DNA of 64,000 bases. Origin: Boseongicola sp. H5. GTDB lineage: Bacteria > Pseudomonadota > Alphaproteobacteria > Rhodobacterales > Rhodobacteraceae. Below, in pieces: positions 43,203 to 51,841 of this stretch. Every line of letters begins with the position of its first letter. Position 1 is the stretch's first letter. The notes beneath the pieces were generated by a model. That model had not been told where the DNA came from, ran no database searches, and saw only the letters and a list, made by a program, of their open reading frames with translations. The stretch lies in assembly GCA_020622165.1 (NCBI GenBank), contig JACNMN010000002.1:62001-126000 (forward strand), written 5' to 3'. The translations under genes and the position numbers were made by a program.

Positions 43203-44126
43203 TCAGTGCCGCGCGGCATCCTTGGCGCGGGCCACGACGCGCTCGCCCGCGTCGCGCAGCTTGTTTTCTGCGGTCGCCACGGCCTCTTCCCCCTCGGGCA
43301 AGTCCTCGGCAGCCTCCGCCGCCATGGTCTTTGCCTCGTCCAGTGCGGCCTCGCCCATGCGCTTGGCGCGCGCAACTTCTTCGTGCCAAACCCGTTCCGC
43401 CTCAGCCAGAAGCGCATCGCGATGCGCACCGAACTGCTCATCCTCGATTTGCGTGCGTGGCAGGGCCATGGCGGCCGCAGCCCCCACAACGGCGACAGCC
43501 GCACCGACAAGCAGGGGATGCTCGGCGAAGATCTTCTGCCCGCCCGCGGAGGCTCTGGACGCCGCCGCCTCGATCCGGGCCTGAGCGGAGATCGCCTTCT
43601 GACGCGCCTCGATCACCCGGGCGCGGGCCACATCGCTCAACTCCGCGGTCCCGTCATAAAGCGTTTCGCGCATTTTGGCGGCACTGCGGGCCACCTGAGT
43701 GCGGGCACGCTCGAATGCCGACGGATCTTCTTCGGTGAATCGGTCTTTCCTGATCGCGGCATCCGCCGCCTCGACCCGGGCGGTGAAATCCTGCGGGTCC
43801 GTATCTTCCGCGAACCCGCCCGCCGTGGGGCGCGGGGTCGTGTCATAGGTCGCAGGCGACGGCTTCGTCTTGGCCGCCGACGCCCCACCCAGCACCAGCC
43901 AGGCAAGGCCCGCGCCGACAAGCCCTACCGCCACGGGGTTTTCCCGCACACCGCGCACAAGCGTTTCGGCTACGTCCCCGCCATGGGTCTTGATGGTCTC
44001 GGACACGGTTTCAACCAGCTTTTCGGGCGAAAACTGCTCTGTCAGTTCCGAAAGGCTCTCGGCCAGCGCGCGGCGTTCCTGCGCGATTTCGGTCTCGATA
44101 TCTGCGGCGGATTTCTCATTGGTCAT
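43203..44126 (-). CDS. DUF3618-containing membrane-associated protein
   Basis: 307 residues. The N-terminus (about 1-80) is DUF3618: ADIETEIAQERRALAESLSELTEQ followed by a short helix and NPVAVGLVGAGLAWLVLGG, a membrane segment. A long charged helical middle follows, then a second hydrophobic span (HPLLVGAAVAVVGAAAAMALP) and an Ala/Glu-rich coiled C-terminus. Probably anchors to the inner membrane. Last gene of a four-gene EcfG-driven operon; its start overlaps the preceding gene by 11 bases. Confidence 0.83.
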   Translation of the reverse strand: MTNEKSAADIETEIAQERRALAESLSELTEQFSPEKLVETVSETIKTHGGDVAETLVRGVRENPVAVGLVGAGLAWLVLGGASAAKTKPSPATYDTTPRPTAGGFAEDTDPQDFTARVEAADAAIRKDRFTEEDPSAFERARTQVARSAAKMRETLYDGTAELSDVARARVIEARQKAISAQARIEAAASRASAGGQKIFAEHPLLVGAAVAVVGAAAAMALPRTQIEDEQFGAHRDALLAEAERVWHEEVARAKRMGEAALDEAKTMAAEAAEDLPEGEEAVATAENKLRDAGERVVARAKDAARH

Positions 44127-44517
44127 GGATGCTCTCCTTCAGGGTCGCAAAATCGTTGGAGATCGTCTCGACCGTTTCGGTCGGGGCAAATCGGGTCGTC
44201 TTGAGAATGCTGATCCCCCTCGCGGTCAGCACGGCGGCGATCAGCAGCACCACACCGGCGACGGCCAGTGCCGCCCATCCGGGTGTCAGTCCCAGCTCGA
44301 CAAGGCCGGCAACCGCCGCCCCCGCAAGCACGTTCAGCGCACTCAGAAACAAGATGGCGCCGATCACCAGCAGGCCGATCGCAAAGGCGGCGCGATTGAC
44401 CTTCTCGCTCATCTCGGCCTTCACCAGCTCGAATTCCTTCCGGATCAGCCGGCTCAGATGCAGCAGGACGGAAGAGATGAGCGACCCGGACTCCTTGGTA
44501 TCGGGCGTGTCAGTCAT
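44116..44517 (-). CDS. Phage holin family / YqjE-like membrane protein
   Basis: 133 residues of the Phage_holin_3_6 (YqjE) family: an amphipathic N-terminal region (LISSVLLHLSRLIRKEFELVKAEM), two membrane helices (about 45-70 and 80-100), and a C-terminal tail. Not a real phage holin; chromosomal members accompany DUF3618/YqjD proteins in stress operons, as here. The start overlaps the upstream gene (ATGA). Confidence 0.86.
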   Translation of the reverse strand: MTDTPDTKESGSLISSVLLHLSRLIRKEFELVKAEMSEKVNRAAFAIGLLVIGAILFLSALNVLAGAAVAGLVELGLTPGWAALAVAGVVLLIAAVLTARGISILKTTRFAPTETVETISNDFATLKESIHDQ

Positions 44518-45029
44518 GCGCGGTCATTCCCCAGCAGTTGCGCGGGCGCGGGCTGCGGGATGTGATGCGGCTGGACATCGCTCTGCATCGCCGGCTCCGG
44601 ACTGCTGGCCTTCAGGAAGCGTCCGGCCGCGATGCCGAGAATGGCCGCCCCGCCGAGGAAGGCCGCCGGGTTGCGGCGGGCAAAGCTCGACAGACGTGTG
44701 GCGATCGTGCCCAGATCCGCCTCGCGCACGGCGTCTGCGGTCCGGTCCAGTTGCCGTGCCACCGCTGCGACGGTTTCGGTATGCGGCGCGTCCTCCGTCA
44801 TGCGTTCGGAAGTCCGCGAGACGCCATCGGCGACGGCGGTGATCTCGTTGGCCAGCCGCGCCTTCACGCCGGAGGCTTCGGCTTCGACCTGCGCGCGCGC
44901 ATCGTCTGCGGCAGCCGACGCCGCCGATTTGAGGTCTTCGGCAGCGGATTTGGCGCGCGATTGCGCGGCCTCCTTGGCTTCAAGCGCCTTGGATTTTACG
45001 GTCTGCTTCGCTTTCTTGATCTCTGTCAT
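44514..45029 (-). CDS. Alanine-rich coiled-coil protein with C-terminal membrane anchor (YqjD-like)
   Basis: 171 residues: KKAKQTVKSKALEAKEAAQS starts a long Ala/Lys/Glu helical region, then a hydrophobic Gly/Ala span (NPAAFLGGAAILGIAAGRFL) and a proline/glutamine tail. This is the layout of YqjD/ElaB (DUF883)-type proteins, which tether ribosomes or complexes to the membrane in stationary-phase E. coli; homology here is by architecture only. GGAGG lies before the ATG at 45029. Confidence 0.7.
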   Translation of the reverse strand: MTEIKKAKQTVKSKALEAKEAAQSRAKSAAEDLKSAASAAADDARAQVEAEASGVKARLANEITAVADGVSRTSERMTEDAPHTETVAAVARQLDRTADAVREADLGTIATRLSSFARRNPAAFLGGAAILGIAAGRFLKASSPEPAMQSDVQPHHIPQPAPAQLLGNDRA

Positions 45030-45064
45030 GGGGTCCTCCAATGCTGAGCTGGCCGGGGTCGGCG

Positions 45065-45250
45065 TCACGGCGCCCGTTCGGTCGCGGGCGCATCGGTCTC
45101 CGCGCCGAAGCCAGTCTCGTCCGGGTCCGTCGCCACCGTCAGGAAGAGAAGAAAGAGCAACCCCGCGAACACGACGACCCCCGCAATTCCGAAAAGAGCG
45201 CCGCGGTGACGCTTCGCCTGTTTCTGGACGTCTGTGTCTGGGGCGCTCAT
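45065..45250 (-). CDS. Small membrane protein, first gene of the stress operon
   Basis: 61 residues: basic N-terminus (VQKQAKRHRG), a single membrane helix (ALFGIAGVVVFAGLLFLLFLTV) and a short acidic C-terminus. No family recognised. The frame is supported by CGGAG before the ATG and by the exact EcfG promoter about 30 bases upstream. Leads the operon continuing into the coiled-coil, holin-family and DUF3618 genes. Confidence 0.75.
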   Translation of the reverse strand: MSAPDTDVQKQAKRHRGALFGIAGVVVFAGLLFLLFLTVATDPDETGFGAETDAPATERAP

Positions 45251-45279
45251 GTCGTTCTCCGATCCGTTCGTCAGGGATG

Positions 45280-45305
45280 AAACGTTTCCAAGGCCCGGAA
45301 AGTTC
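45280..45305 (-). promoter_or_regulatory. EcfG-type promoter of the four-gene membrane operon
   Basis: Minus-strand GGAAC (45305-45301), 17 bases, CGTT (45283-45280): exact match, 30 bases from the first ATG. Confidence 0.88.
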
Positions 45306-45411
45306 CATCGCTCTCCCGCCGGCGGTGCAGCTTCGGAGAGGTCGCGCCCGGCGTCGATCCATGACTGTTTGGGGGATGGGGTTTCTCTCGTGGCGACCCG
45401 CGGGCAGCTCC

Positions 45412-46194
45412 TCAGCGCCGCCCGGAAGCCTCAAGGGAAAGGAGGCTGCGCAAGCCGGCGATCTGGCCGGTTTCCGCCAGCACCTCGGAAGGCCGCTCCA
45501 GAAAGGACGCGAGCGGATCATGATGCACGAGGCCGCCCGCGGCCTCTATCAGCACAAGGCCCGCCGCCGCATCCCAGATGTTGAGCATCGGCTCATGATA
45601 GGCATCGAACCACCCCGCCAGAACCCCGAGAAACCCAATGGTCGCGGCCCCGTGGCGGCGGTGCTCGATACCATCGGCCAAAAGCGCCTCGATCCGGGCC
45701 AGATAGTCGGGAAGCGATCCGCGCGCGGAGTATCCCAGAGCCACGATCGGGCCCATGGTGCGCGCCGCATCAAGGCGGATTTCGACCCCGTTCAGACGGG
45801 CCTTGCCCCCGCGCGCGGCCGCGGCGGTCAGGCCCAGATCCGGGGCGTGGATGACCCCTGCGGTCAGCGCCTCCCCGTCGAAATAGGCGATGGAGATCGC
45901 CCAGTCCGGCGTGCCACGGGCGAAATTCACCGTCCCGTCGATCGGATCGACGATCCAGCAGGCCCGGCCCGCACCCGTCCGCCCCTCTTCCTCGCCCAGG
46001 ACGGAGGCGGCGGGATCGGTTTCGGCCAGCCGGTTCCGAACCAGCGCCTCCACGGCGTGATCGGCGGCGGTAACCAGATCCATCGGCCCCTTTTCGGTGA
46101 TGTCGAGCCGTTCCGGGTCGGACCGGAGGGACCGCGCAAGGGCCGCGGCCTCGTCGGCGAGCGAAACGGCGAGCGCCAGGCGATCAACGGTCAT
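45412..46194 (-). CDS. Inositol monophosphatase family protein
   Basis: 260-residue Mg-dependent, Li-sensitive phosphatase fold. Metal and catalytic residues are seen in GEEEG (motif 1 region), IVDPIDGTVNFARGTPDWAIS and WDAAAGLVLIEAAGG. Family members dephosphorylate inositol-1-P, PAP, fructose-1,6-bisphosphate or histidinol-P. Being the last gene of an ABC/GDPD/LacI operon suggests a sugar- or inositol-phosphate released from an imported phosphodiester. Start at the ATG at 46194, 11 bases inside the lacI-family gene end. Confidence 0.88.
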   Translation of the reverse strand: MTVDRLALAVSLADEAAALARSLRSDPERLDITEKGPMDLVTAADHAVEALVRNRLAETDPAASVLGEEEGRTGAGRACWIVDPIDGTVNFARGTPDWAISIAYFDGEALTAGVIHAPDLGLTAAAARGGKARLNGVEIRLDAARTMGPIVALGYSARGSLPDYLARIEALLADGIEHRRHGAATIGFLGVLAGWFDAYHEPMLNIWDAAAGLVLIEAAGGLVHHDPLASFLERPSEVLAETGQIAGLRSLLSLEASGRR

Positions 46195-47200
46195 GTCTGG
46201 TGGTTCCCCGATAGACCGGCACAAGGGTCTGGGTTACGGTGCGCGGCGCCATGTCGATATCGGCGGCGCGTTCCTTCAGCAGCCGCATCGCCAGCGCGGC
46301 CTGCTCTTCCAGATCCTGATGGACGGTCGAGAGATCATACGCGGCCCATCCGGCCTGTTCGATATCGTCAAAGCCGACAAGCTGGATCTCGTCGGGCACG
46401 GCGCAGCCAAGGTCGAAGCGCAGCGCATCCAGCGCGCCCATCGCCATCAGATCCGTCGCGCAAAAGAGCCCGTCGACCCCCTCCAGCGCCGCCGATTGCG
46501 CCTTCAGCGCGGCCCGCGCACTGCCATAGGCCGGGTCGTCGGCCAGCAGCATCCTGCAGGGCACCCCGGCAGCCTCGGCACGGCCCATGAATGCGTGGAT
46601 GCGCCCGGCGACGGAGAAGGTTTCCACCCTCGGCGCAAGACAGGCCAGATTGGCCGCACCCGAGGATCGGAGCATGTCGAAGACCAGTTTGCCGCTGGTT
46701 TCACTGTCGGCGACGATCCTGTCGCCCCAGCTTGTCTTGCCCGCCCGGTTGATCAGCACCACCGGCAGGCCAAGGCGGCCGCAATCCTCGATCAGGGCGC
46801 TTGGCGGCGTGTCCGAGGTCACGATCATTCCGGCCACGCTATAGCCGAGAAGCCCGTCGATCAGCCCGCCCACCTCGTCCGGTTTTTCGGCCGTGAGCAG
46901 CATCGGCCGGAACCCTTCCCGGATGAGGGACTGCCCCAGAAGGCGCACCTGCCGCGACCGGAGCGGTGTGTCCAGCCGCGACGCGACCAGACCCACGATC
47001 CCGGAATGCTGGCCTTGCAGACCGCGTGCCAGCGAATTGACCCGGTAGCCCAGTTCGGCGGCGGCGGCGTGAACTTTCTGGCGCGTCGCCTCGGCGATAT
47101 GGGCCCCGGGCGTGTAGGCCCGGGAGACCGCCGAGCGCGACACCCCGGCCAGCCGGGCGACATCGAAGGAGGTGGGTTTGCGTTTCGGGCCGTCGGTCAT
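46184..47200 (-). CDS. LacI family transcriptional repressor
   Basis: 338 residues: N-terminal LacI HTH and hinge (TSFDVARLAGVSRSAVSRAYTPGAHIAEATRQKV, RGLQGQ) followed by a periplasmic-binding-protein-like effector domain (VVLINRAGKTSWG, GLFCATDLMAMGALDALR, LVGFDDIEQAGW). It probably represses the operon it sits in; a perfect palindrome with LacI-operator form lies before the operon's first gene (53231-53244). The start overlaps the GDPD stop (ATGA). Confidence 0.94.
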   Translation of the reverse strand: MTDGPKRKPTSFDVARLAGVSRSAVSRAYTPGAHIAEATRQKVHAAAAELGYRVNSLARGLQGQHSGIVGLVASRLDTPLRSRQVRLLGQSLIREGFRPMLLTAEKPDEVGGLIDGLLGYSVAGMIVTSDTPPSALIEDCGRLGLPVVLINRAGKTSWGDRIVADSETSGKLVFDMLRSSGAANLACLAPRVETFSVAGRIHAFMGRAEAAGVPCRMLLADDPAYGSARAALKAQSAALEGVDGLFCATDLMAMGALDALRFDLGCAVPDEIQLVGFDDIEQAGWAAYDLSTVHQDLEEQAALAMRLLKERAADIDMAPRTVTQTLVPVYRGTTRHDR

Positions 47201-48612
47201 GAAATGTCACATGCCGCAAGGTGCCGCCGAAAGGCGAAGGGATCGTCCAGATTGACCATATCGGGGCGCATCGCGATGATCCGATCGAAGATATCGGGCG
47301 TCTTTTCCATGTAGGCGACCATGCTGCGGATGCGACCCCCCCGGAGTGCCGCGACCTCCAGCGGATCGTCACCCGGCAGGAATTCGATCAGATCGGCGCC
47401 ATAATCGTCAATGGCGGCTTGCAGGTCCGGGTAATCCTGCCGACGTGCCATGATCCGCGCGGTCGGCGCGAGCGACCGCAGGTTGCTCAGAAAATCACGG
47501 TTGAAGGACCAGAAGAACACCCGCTCCTGCAGCCCGGCCTGGGTCACCTGATCCCAGACCGGCGCAGGCGGGGCCGATTTGAGCTCCAGATAAAGCTGCC
47601 CGTCATGTTTCAGCGCGACCGCCAGCACCTCTTGCAGGGTCGGTATCCGCGTGCCGGCAAAAAACGGGTCGAACCAACCCCCCGCATCCAGCGCCCGCAG
47701 CTCCGCCAGCGTCATCGCCGGGACCGGACCGGTGCCGGAGGTCGTGCGATCCAGCGTCGGGTCATGGATCACGACGATCCTGCCGTCGGTCGTGAGGTGC
47801 AGATCGACCTCCGCATGGGAAAAGCCGGCGGCCAGCGCGCATTCCACGGCCGGCAGGGTGTTTTCCGGGGCGATCCTGTTGGCCCCGCGATGGCACACGA
47901 CCTCCACCGGCCATGTGGCGGGCGGGCGAAACGGGTTCACCAGTTCGGGCATGTCCGAGCAGATACCGGTGACCGGACGGGTGCGGATCGCGGCCATGCG
48001 CACCGGGTCTTCCTCATGCCAGAGGACCACCCGCTGACCATCCGCAAAGGCACGCCGAAAGAAGCTCTCGGTCAGGGTATCCTGCGGGCGCTCCATCCGT
48101 TCCCAGCACAGGTGGATGATATCCGCGCGCGGCGCATGATCGTGCGGATCGGCCCCAAGCGGCACCAGCGCTGCAATCGGATGAGGGCAACCGGCATGGC
48201 GCAGCAGATCGGTCACATCGGTGTCGAAGGCGCCCAGAATGGCAAGGTCGATCTCGTGGGTCTTCAGCCCGGCCAGCGTGGGCAGGCTGGCATTGATGTC
48301 CTTGATATCGGCGTAGATACCCGCGCCGGTTTCCGCCGCCAGCGCCAGAACATCCGTAAGAAGCGGGCAATCGGGTTTGGCTTTGCGCAATTCGGCCAGT
48401 GTCACATCGGCAATAGCGCGGCCATCGGCCAGTGCCGGATCGTGGAAGGCCACAATCGCGCCATCCGCCGTCATTCGAATATCGACCTCCCACATATCGG
48501 CGCCAAGCTCCGCGGCCTTGCGGAACGCCGCAAGCGTGTTGTCCGGCGCATAGGCGGAGGCGCCGCGATGCGCGATCGCATAGGGTCGCGGCGGCAGTGG
48601 CTGGTCGATCAC
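47197..48612 (-). CDS. Tandem glycerophosphodiester phosphodiesterase
   Basis: 471 residues with two GDPD domains. The C-terminal one (from about residue 235) is canonical: VCHRGANRIAPENT, EVDLHLTTDGRIVVIHDPTLDRTTSG, YLELKS. The N-terminal one keeps AHRGASAYAPDNT and VDIRMTADGAIVAFHDP but has Asp for the usual PENT Glu and is shorter, so it may be weakened or specialised. It hydrolyses glycerophosphodiesters to an alcohol plus glycerol-3-phosphate. GTG start at 48612 overlaps the ATPase stop (GTGA). No signal peptide, hence cytoplasmic. Confidence 0.9.
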   Translation of the reverse strand: MIDQPLPPRPYAIAHRGASAYAPDNTLAAFRKAAELGADMWEVDIRMTADGAIVAFHDPALADGRAIADVTLAELRKAKPDCPLLTDVLALAAETGAGIYADIKDINASLPTLAGLKTHEIDLAILGAFDTDVTDLLRHAGCPHPIAALVPLGADPHDHAPRADIIHLCWERMERPQDTLTESFFRRAFADGQRVVLWHEEDPVRMAAIRTRPVTGICSDMPELVNPFRPPATWPVEVVCHRGANRIAPENTLPAVECALAAGFSHAEVDLHLTTDGRIVVIHDPTLDRTTSGTGPVPAMTLAELRALDAGGWFDPFFAGTRIPTLQEVLAVALKHDGQLYLELKSAPPAPVWDQVTQAGLQERVFFWSFNRDFLSNLRSLAPTARIMARRQDYPDLQAAIDDYGADLIEFLPGDDPLEVAALRGGRIRSMVAYMEKTPDIFDRIIAMRPDMVNLDDPFAFRRHLAACDIS

Positions 48613-49652
48613 AGGCGCGCGCCTTCCGATGAGAATGCAAGTATGCGTTTGGCATCGACCCCCCAATCGACCCGCTGGCCAAGCGCATGCCCGGTGCCCG
48701 AAGGCAGGATCGCGCGCAATTCCGCGCCGGAGGCAAGGCGGATATCGACCAGCTCCTCCCTGCCCTGCGGCTCGACAAAGACCACCTCGCCCTCCAGCCC
48801 GGTGCCGAATTGGGGGCCGACATGTTCAGGCCGGATGCCAAGCGTGATCTCGCCCCTGGCCTGCAACCCGTCCGGCCGCGCGATCCGGAGCCCGTGCCCC
48901 AGATCGAGGCTGTCACCCGATTGCGCCTGCACGAAGGAGATCGGCGGATTGCCCAGAAAACCCGCCACGAACTTGTCCGCCGGGTCGCTATACATCCCCA
49001 TCGGCGTATCAAGCTGCACGATCCCCCCGTCCTTCATCAGCGCGATCCGGTCACACATCGACATCGCCTCCACCTGATCGTGGGTGACGAGGATCGCGGT
49101 GATCCCGGTTTCGCGCTGGATGCGCCGGATCTCGGATCGCATTTCAAGCCGCAGCTTGGCGTCGAGATTGGCCAGCGGTTCGTCAAGCAGCAGAACATCG
49201 GGTTTGCGCACCATCGCGCGGGCCAGCGCCACGCGCTGCTGCTGCCCGCCCGACAGTTGCGCCGGGCGCCGGTCCAGCAGGTTCGAGATCTGCACGAGCT
49301 CCGCCATCCGGCCCACCTCATCGGTGATCTCGGATCTGGTCTTGCGCTGAACCCGCAAGGGAAAGGCGATGTTCTGGGCGACGGTCATGTGCGGGTAGAG
49401 CGCGTAGTTCTGGAACACGACACCGACCGGGCGCTGTTGCGCGGGCAACCGTGTCACCTCCTCCTCCCCGAAATGGAGCGTGCCGCCATCCATCTTGTGA
49501 ATGCCGCAGATCGCAAACAGCGTCGTGGATTTTCCGCAGCCCGACGGGCCCAGAAGCGCCATCATCTCGCCGCTTCGGACGGTCAGGTCCATCTTGTCGA
49601 TCACCGTCACATCGCCGAAGCGTTTGGTGAATTTGCTCAGCCTGAGATCCAT
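48609..49652 (-). CDS. ABC transporter ATP-binding protein, UgpC/MalK type
   Basis: 347-residue ATPase with Walker A GPSGCGKST, Q-loop FQNYALYPHMTV, signature LSGGQQQRVALARAM, Walker B LLLDEPLANLD and H-loop VTHDQVEAMSM. The C-terminal TOBE/regulatory domain (GIRPEHVG, GEVVFVEPQGREELVDI) is typical of UgpC/MalK sugar importers. The ATG at 49652 overlaps the MalG-type stop (TGATG); codons upstream belong to the permease gene read in another frame. Confidence 0.94.
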   Translation of the reverse strand: MDLRLSKFTKRFGDVTVIDKMDLTVRSGEMMALLGPSGCGKSTTLFAICGIHKMDGGTLHFGEEEVTRLPAQQRPVGVVFQNYALYPHMTVAQNIAFPLRVQRKTRSEITDEVGRMAELVQISNLLDRRPAQLSGGQQQRVALARAMVRKPDVLLLDEPLANLDAKLRLEMRSEIRRIQRETGITAILVTHDQVEAMSMCDRIALMKDGGIVQLDTPMGMYSDPADKFVAGFLGNPPISFVQAQSGDSLDLGHGLRIARPDGLQARGEITLGIRPEHVGPQFGTGLEGEVVFVEPQGREELVDIRLASGAELRAILPSGTGHALGQRVDWGVDAKRILAFSSEGARL

Positions 49653-50479
49653 CAGCCCTTCGTACCTCCGCCGTAAATGTTCATGAGCTGTTTCTGGAAC
49701 AGCAGGTAGACCAGGATCACCGGCAGCGAATAGAACATGCCGACCGCCTTGAAGAGGCCGAAATCCTGGTTGGTATCGTCGTTGATCACGGCGTTCATGT
49801 AGGTCGCCAGAACCTGCGCCCCCGAGCCCGGCGCCAGCACCAGCGGCAGCACGAATTCCGACCACGCCGCAAGGAAGGAGATGATCAGGAGCGCCGAGAG
49901 GCCCGGTTTGATCTGCGGCAGGACCAGCTCCCACCAGACGCGCAGCCGGCTTGCGCCATCCTGCACGCCCGCCATCTCGATCTCCCACGGCACGGTGTCG
50001 TAGAAGCCCTTCATGATCCAGATGCCGAAGGGCAGTTCCAGCGCCGCCTTCACCAGAATGATCCCCAGAAGCGTGTCATAAAGCCCCATGATCTGCAGGA
50101 TGATGAAAATCGCGATGATCAGGGTGACGGTCGGGAAGGCATGCAGGATGATCAGCCCGCCCAGAAACAGGGGCCGGGCGGGCAGGTTCAGACGCGACAG
50201 GGCATAGCCCGCCGTCAGCGACAGCGCACAGACAAGAAAGGAGGTGATGCTGGCAAAGAGGAACGTGTTCAGCGTGACCCGCCAGATGGAGGGGCGACCG
50301 CTGTCGATACTGCCCCATAGAAAGCGCCAGTTCTGCAGGTCCAGCTCGCCCGGGATCAACGAGCCCGGCGCGGGCGCGGCGACGCTTTCGACAACCTGGA
50401 ACACATACATGATGATCAGCGGCAAAGAGAAAATGCCGAGGATCGCCACAAGATGCCAGATGCGTGCATGTCCCGTCAT
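49652..50479 (-). CDS. ABC transporter permease, MalG/UgpE type
   Basis: 275-residue CUT1-family permease with six helices and the EAA loop EMAGVQDGASRLRVWWELVLPQIKPG. N-terminal helix HLVAILGIFSLPLIIMYVF; FLAAWSEFVLPLVL near the C-terminus is conserved in MalG-like proteins. Couples by ATGA to the MalF-type gene. Confidence 0.93.
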   Translation of the reverse strand: MTGHARIWHLVAILGIFSLPLIIMYVFQVVESVAAPAPGSLIPGELDLQNWRFLWGSIDSGRPSIWRVTLNTFLFASITSFLVCALSLTAGYALSRLNLPARPLFLGGLIILHAFPTVTLIIAIFIILQIMGLYDTLLGIILVKAALELPFGIWIMKGFYDTVPWEIEMAGVQDGASRLRVWWELVLPQIKPGLSALLIISFLAAWSEFVLPLVLAPGSGAQVLATYMNAVINDDTNQDFGLFKAVGMFYSLPVILVYLLFQKQLMNIYGGGTKG

Positions 50480-51774
50480 TGTTCGATCCTCGGCTTGGCG
50501 ACCAGTTCCCTGAAGTTGAAAAAGCGAAGGTAGAGCGCCGACAGAACGATGCCGATCACCACCAGGATCAGCGCAAAGGCGGCGCCAAGCCCGTATTGCA
50601 GATTGCCCCCGTAATTGCTGAGCGCCGTGTGATACGCGGCGAGCGCCCAGACTTCGGTCGTGCTCCCCGGCCCGCCATCGGTGGCAAGCAGGATGTATTC
50701 GAAGGAGGTGAGCAGGCTGAGCGTCTGGTACGATGTCAGGAACAGGATCGGCCAGCGCATCTGCGGCAAGATGATGTAGCGCACCTGCTGCCAGCGGTTC
50801 GCACCATCCACCTCGGAGGCGTAGAGCATCGGAAGCGGGATCGCCTTGATCGCCGAGGAAAACAGGATCATCCCGAGCGACGCACCGACGAAGCCGTTGA
50901 TCAGGATGATCACGGTCCAGGCGTGGGTCGGGGTCTGCATCATCCAGTTCTGCTGCGGGACGCCAAACCAGCCGGTGACCGTGGCGATGAAACCGTTATC
51001 CCAGGTGAACCAGTTCCACATCAGCACATACATGACCGGCGGCAGGATGCGGGGCAGGAACCAGATCGAGCGGAAGACATTCGCAAGCTTCAGCGGCAGG
51101 TAGAAGGTCGAGATCGCCAGAAAGAGGCCGAAGGTGATGTTGAACGCCAGCGTGCAGACAACATAGAACGCCGTGTTCAACGCATAGCGCAGGGTCGAAG
51201 GCAGCTCGAAAAGAAGCGAGAAGTTGTCGCTGGTCCAGATCCAGCCGGTATAGGCCGCGGTGACAAGCGCGTCGTGATCCGCAGGGTTTATGCCCGTGTC
51301 CGAAAGGGCGTCGCGAAACGCGGTTTCGGTGTCGTATCTCTCGCCGACGATCGTGACGGCGAAAAGGTCGGCGGCGGCCTTGCGCTCGCGGGTGTTGCGG
51401 ATCGGATTGTCGTCCAAATCGCGCAGCAGGCGCTCCAGATCGCGGCGCGCCTCGAATGTGTCGCCAAGGTAATCCTCGCGCAACTCCTGTGCACGGTCTT
51501 CGCCGAACGCGGCGGCCATGCGCGCCAGCCCGACCTCGGTAATCGCGTATCCCGCCTCGCCAAGCTGCGTGACGGTCTCCGCGCTCACGCCCTGCGCGGG
51601 CAGGTCGCGCAGATCGGTTTCAATGATCAGGTACTCGCCGCCGCTGATGCCCGTGGAGGTGGACATGTTCGTGAAGGAGAATACCGCGGTCAGCAGGACC
51701 GGCAGCAGGAAGAACAACGACACCGCGACAAGTGCGGGAGCCAGAAAACCGATACCAAGCAGGCGGGCGCGCAT
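50476..51774 (-). CDS. ABC transporter permease, MalF type with large periplasmic insert
   Basis: 432-residue CUT1 permease. After TM1 (IGFLAPALVAVSLFFLLPVL) comes an insert of about 150 mostly charged residues (about 45-195) before TM2, comparable with the MalF P2 loop that contacts the binding protein. The rest is standard: YVLMWNWFTWDNGF and EAA loop ASEVDGANRWQQVRYIILPQMRW. Most alphaproteobacterial CUT1 permeases lack such an insert. Follows the receptor gene after a hairpin. Confidence 0.92.
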   Translation of the reverse strand: MRARLLGIGFLAPALVAVSLFFLLPVLLTAVFSFTNMSTSTGISGGEYLIIETDLRDLPAQGVSAETVTQLGEAGYAITEVGLARMAAAFGEDRAQELREDYLGDTFEARRDLERLLRDLDDNPIRNTRERKAAADLFAVTIVGERYDTETAFRDALSDTGINPADHDALVTAAYTGWIWTSDNFSLLFELPSTLRYALNTAFYVVCTLAFNITFGLFLAISTFYLPLKLANVFRSIWFLPRILPPVMYVLMWNWFTWDNGFIATVTGWFGVPQQNWMMQTPTHAWTVIILINGFVGASLGMILFSSAIKAIPLPMLYASEVDGANRWQQVRYIILPQMRWPILFLTSYQTLSLLTSFEYILLATDGGPGSTTEVWALAAYHTALSNYGGNLQYGLGAAFALILVVIGIVLSALYLRFFNFRELVAKPRIEQ

Positions 51775-51802
51775 GAGGGAGACCTCTTTGCAGGAAGGGA
51801 TC

Positions 51803-51825
51803 GGGACGCCGTTCTTCGGCGCCCC
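51803..51825 (-). other. Intercistronic hairpin after the receptor gene
   Basis: On the transcript GGGGCGCCG pairs with CGGCGTCCC (one G-U) around AAGAA. Located between receptor and permease genes, as in the dipeptide-type operon, and likely to raise receptor mRNA stability. Confidence 0.65.
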
Positions 51826-51841
51826 GTCACAGGTGGCCGCC

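Noticed and set aside
44116-44517. Prophage holin
   Set aside because: The YqjE/Phage_holin_3_6 name is misleading; there are no other phage genes, and the context is a chromosomal stress operon.
46187-46206. AACG...GTTCC as a minus-strand EcfG promoter for the IMPase-family gene
   Set aside because: Spacing is only about 12 bases, too short for EcfG, and the site is inside an overlapping operon junction.
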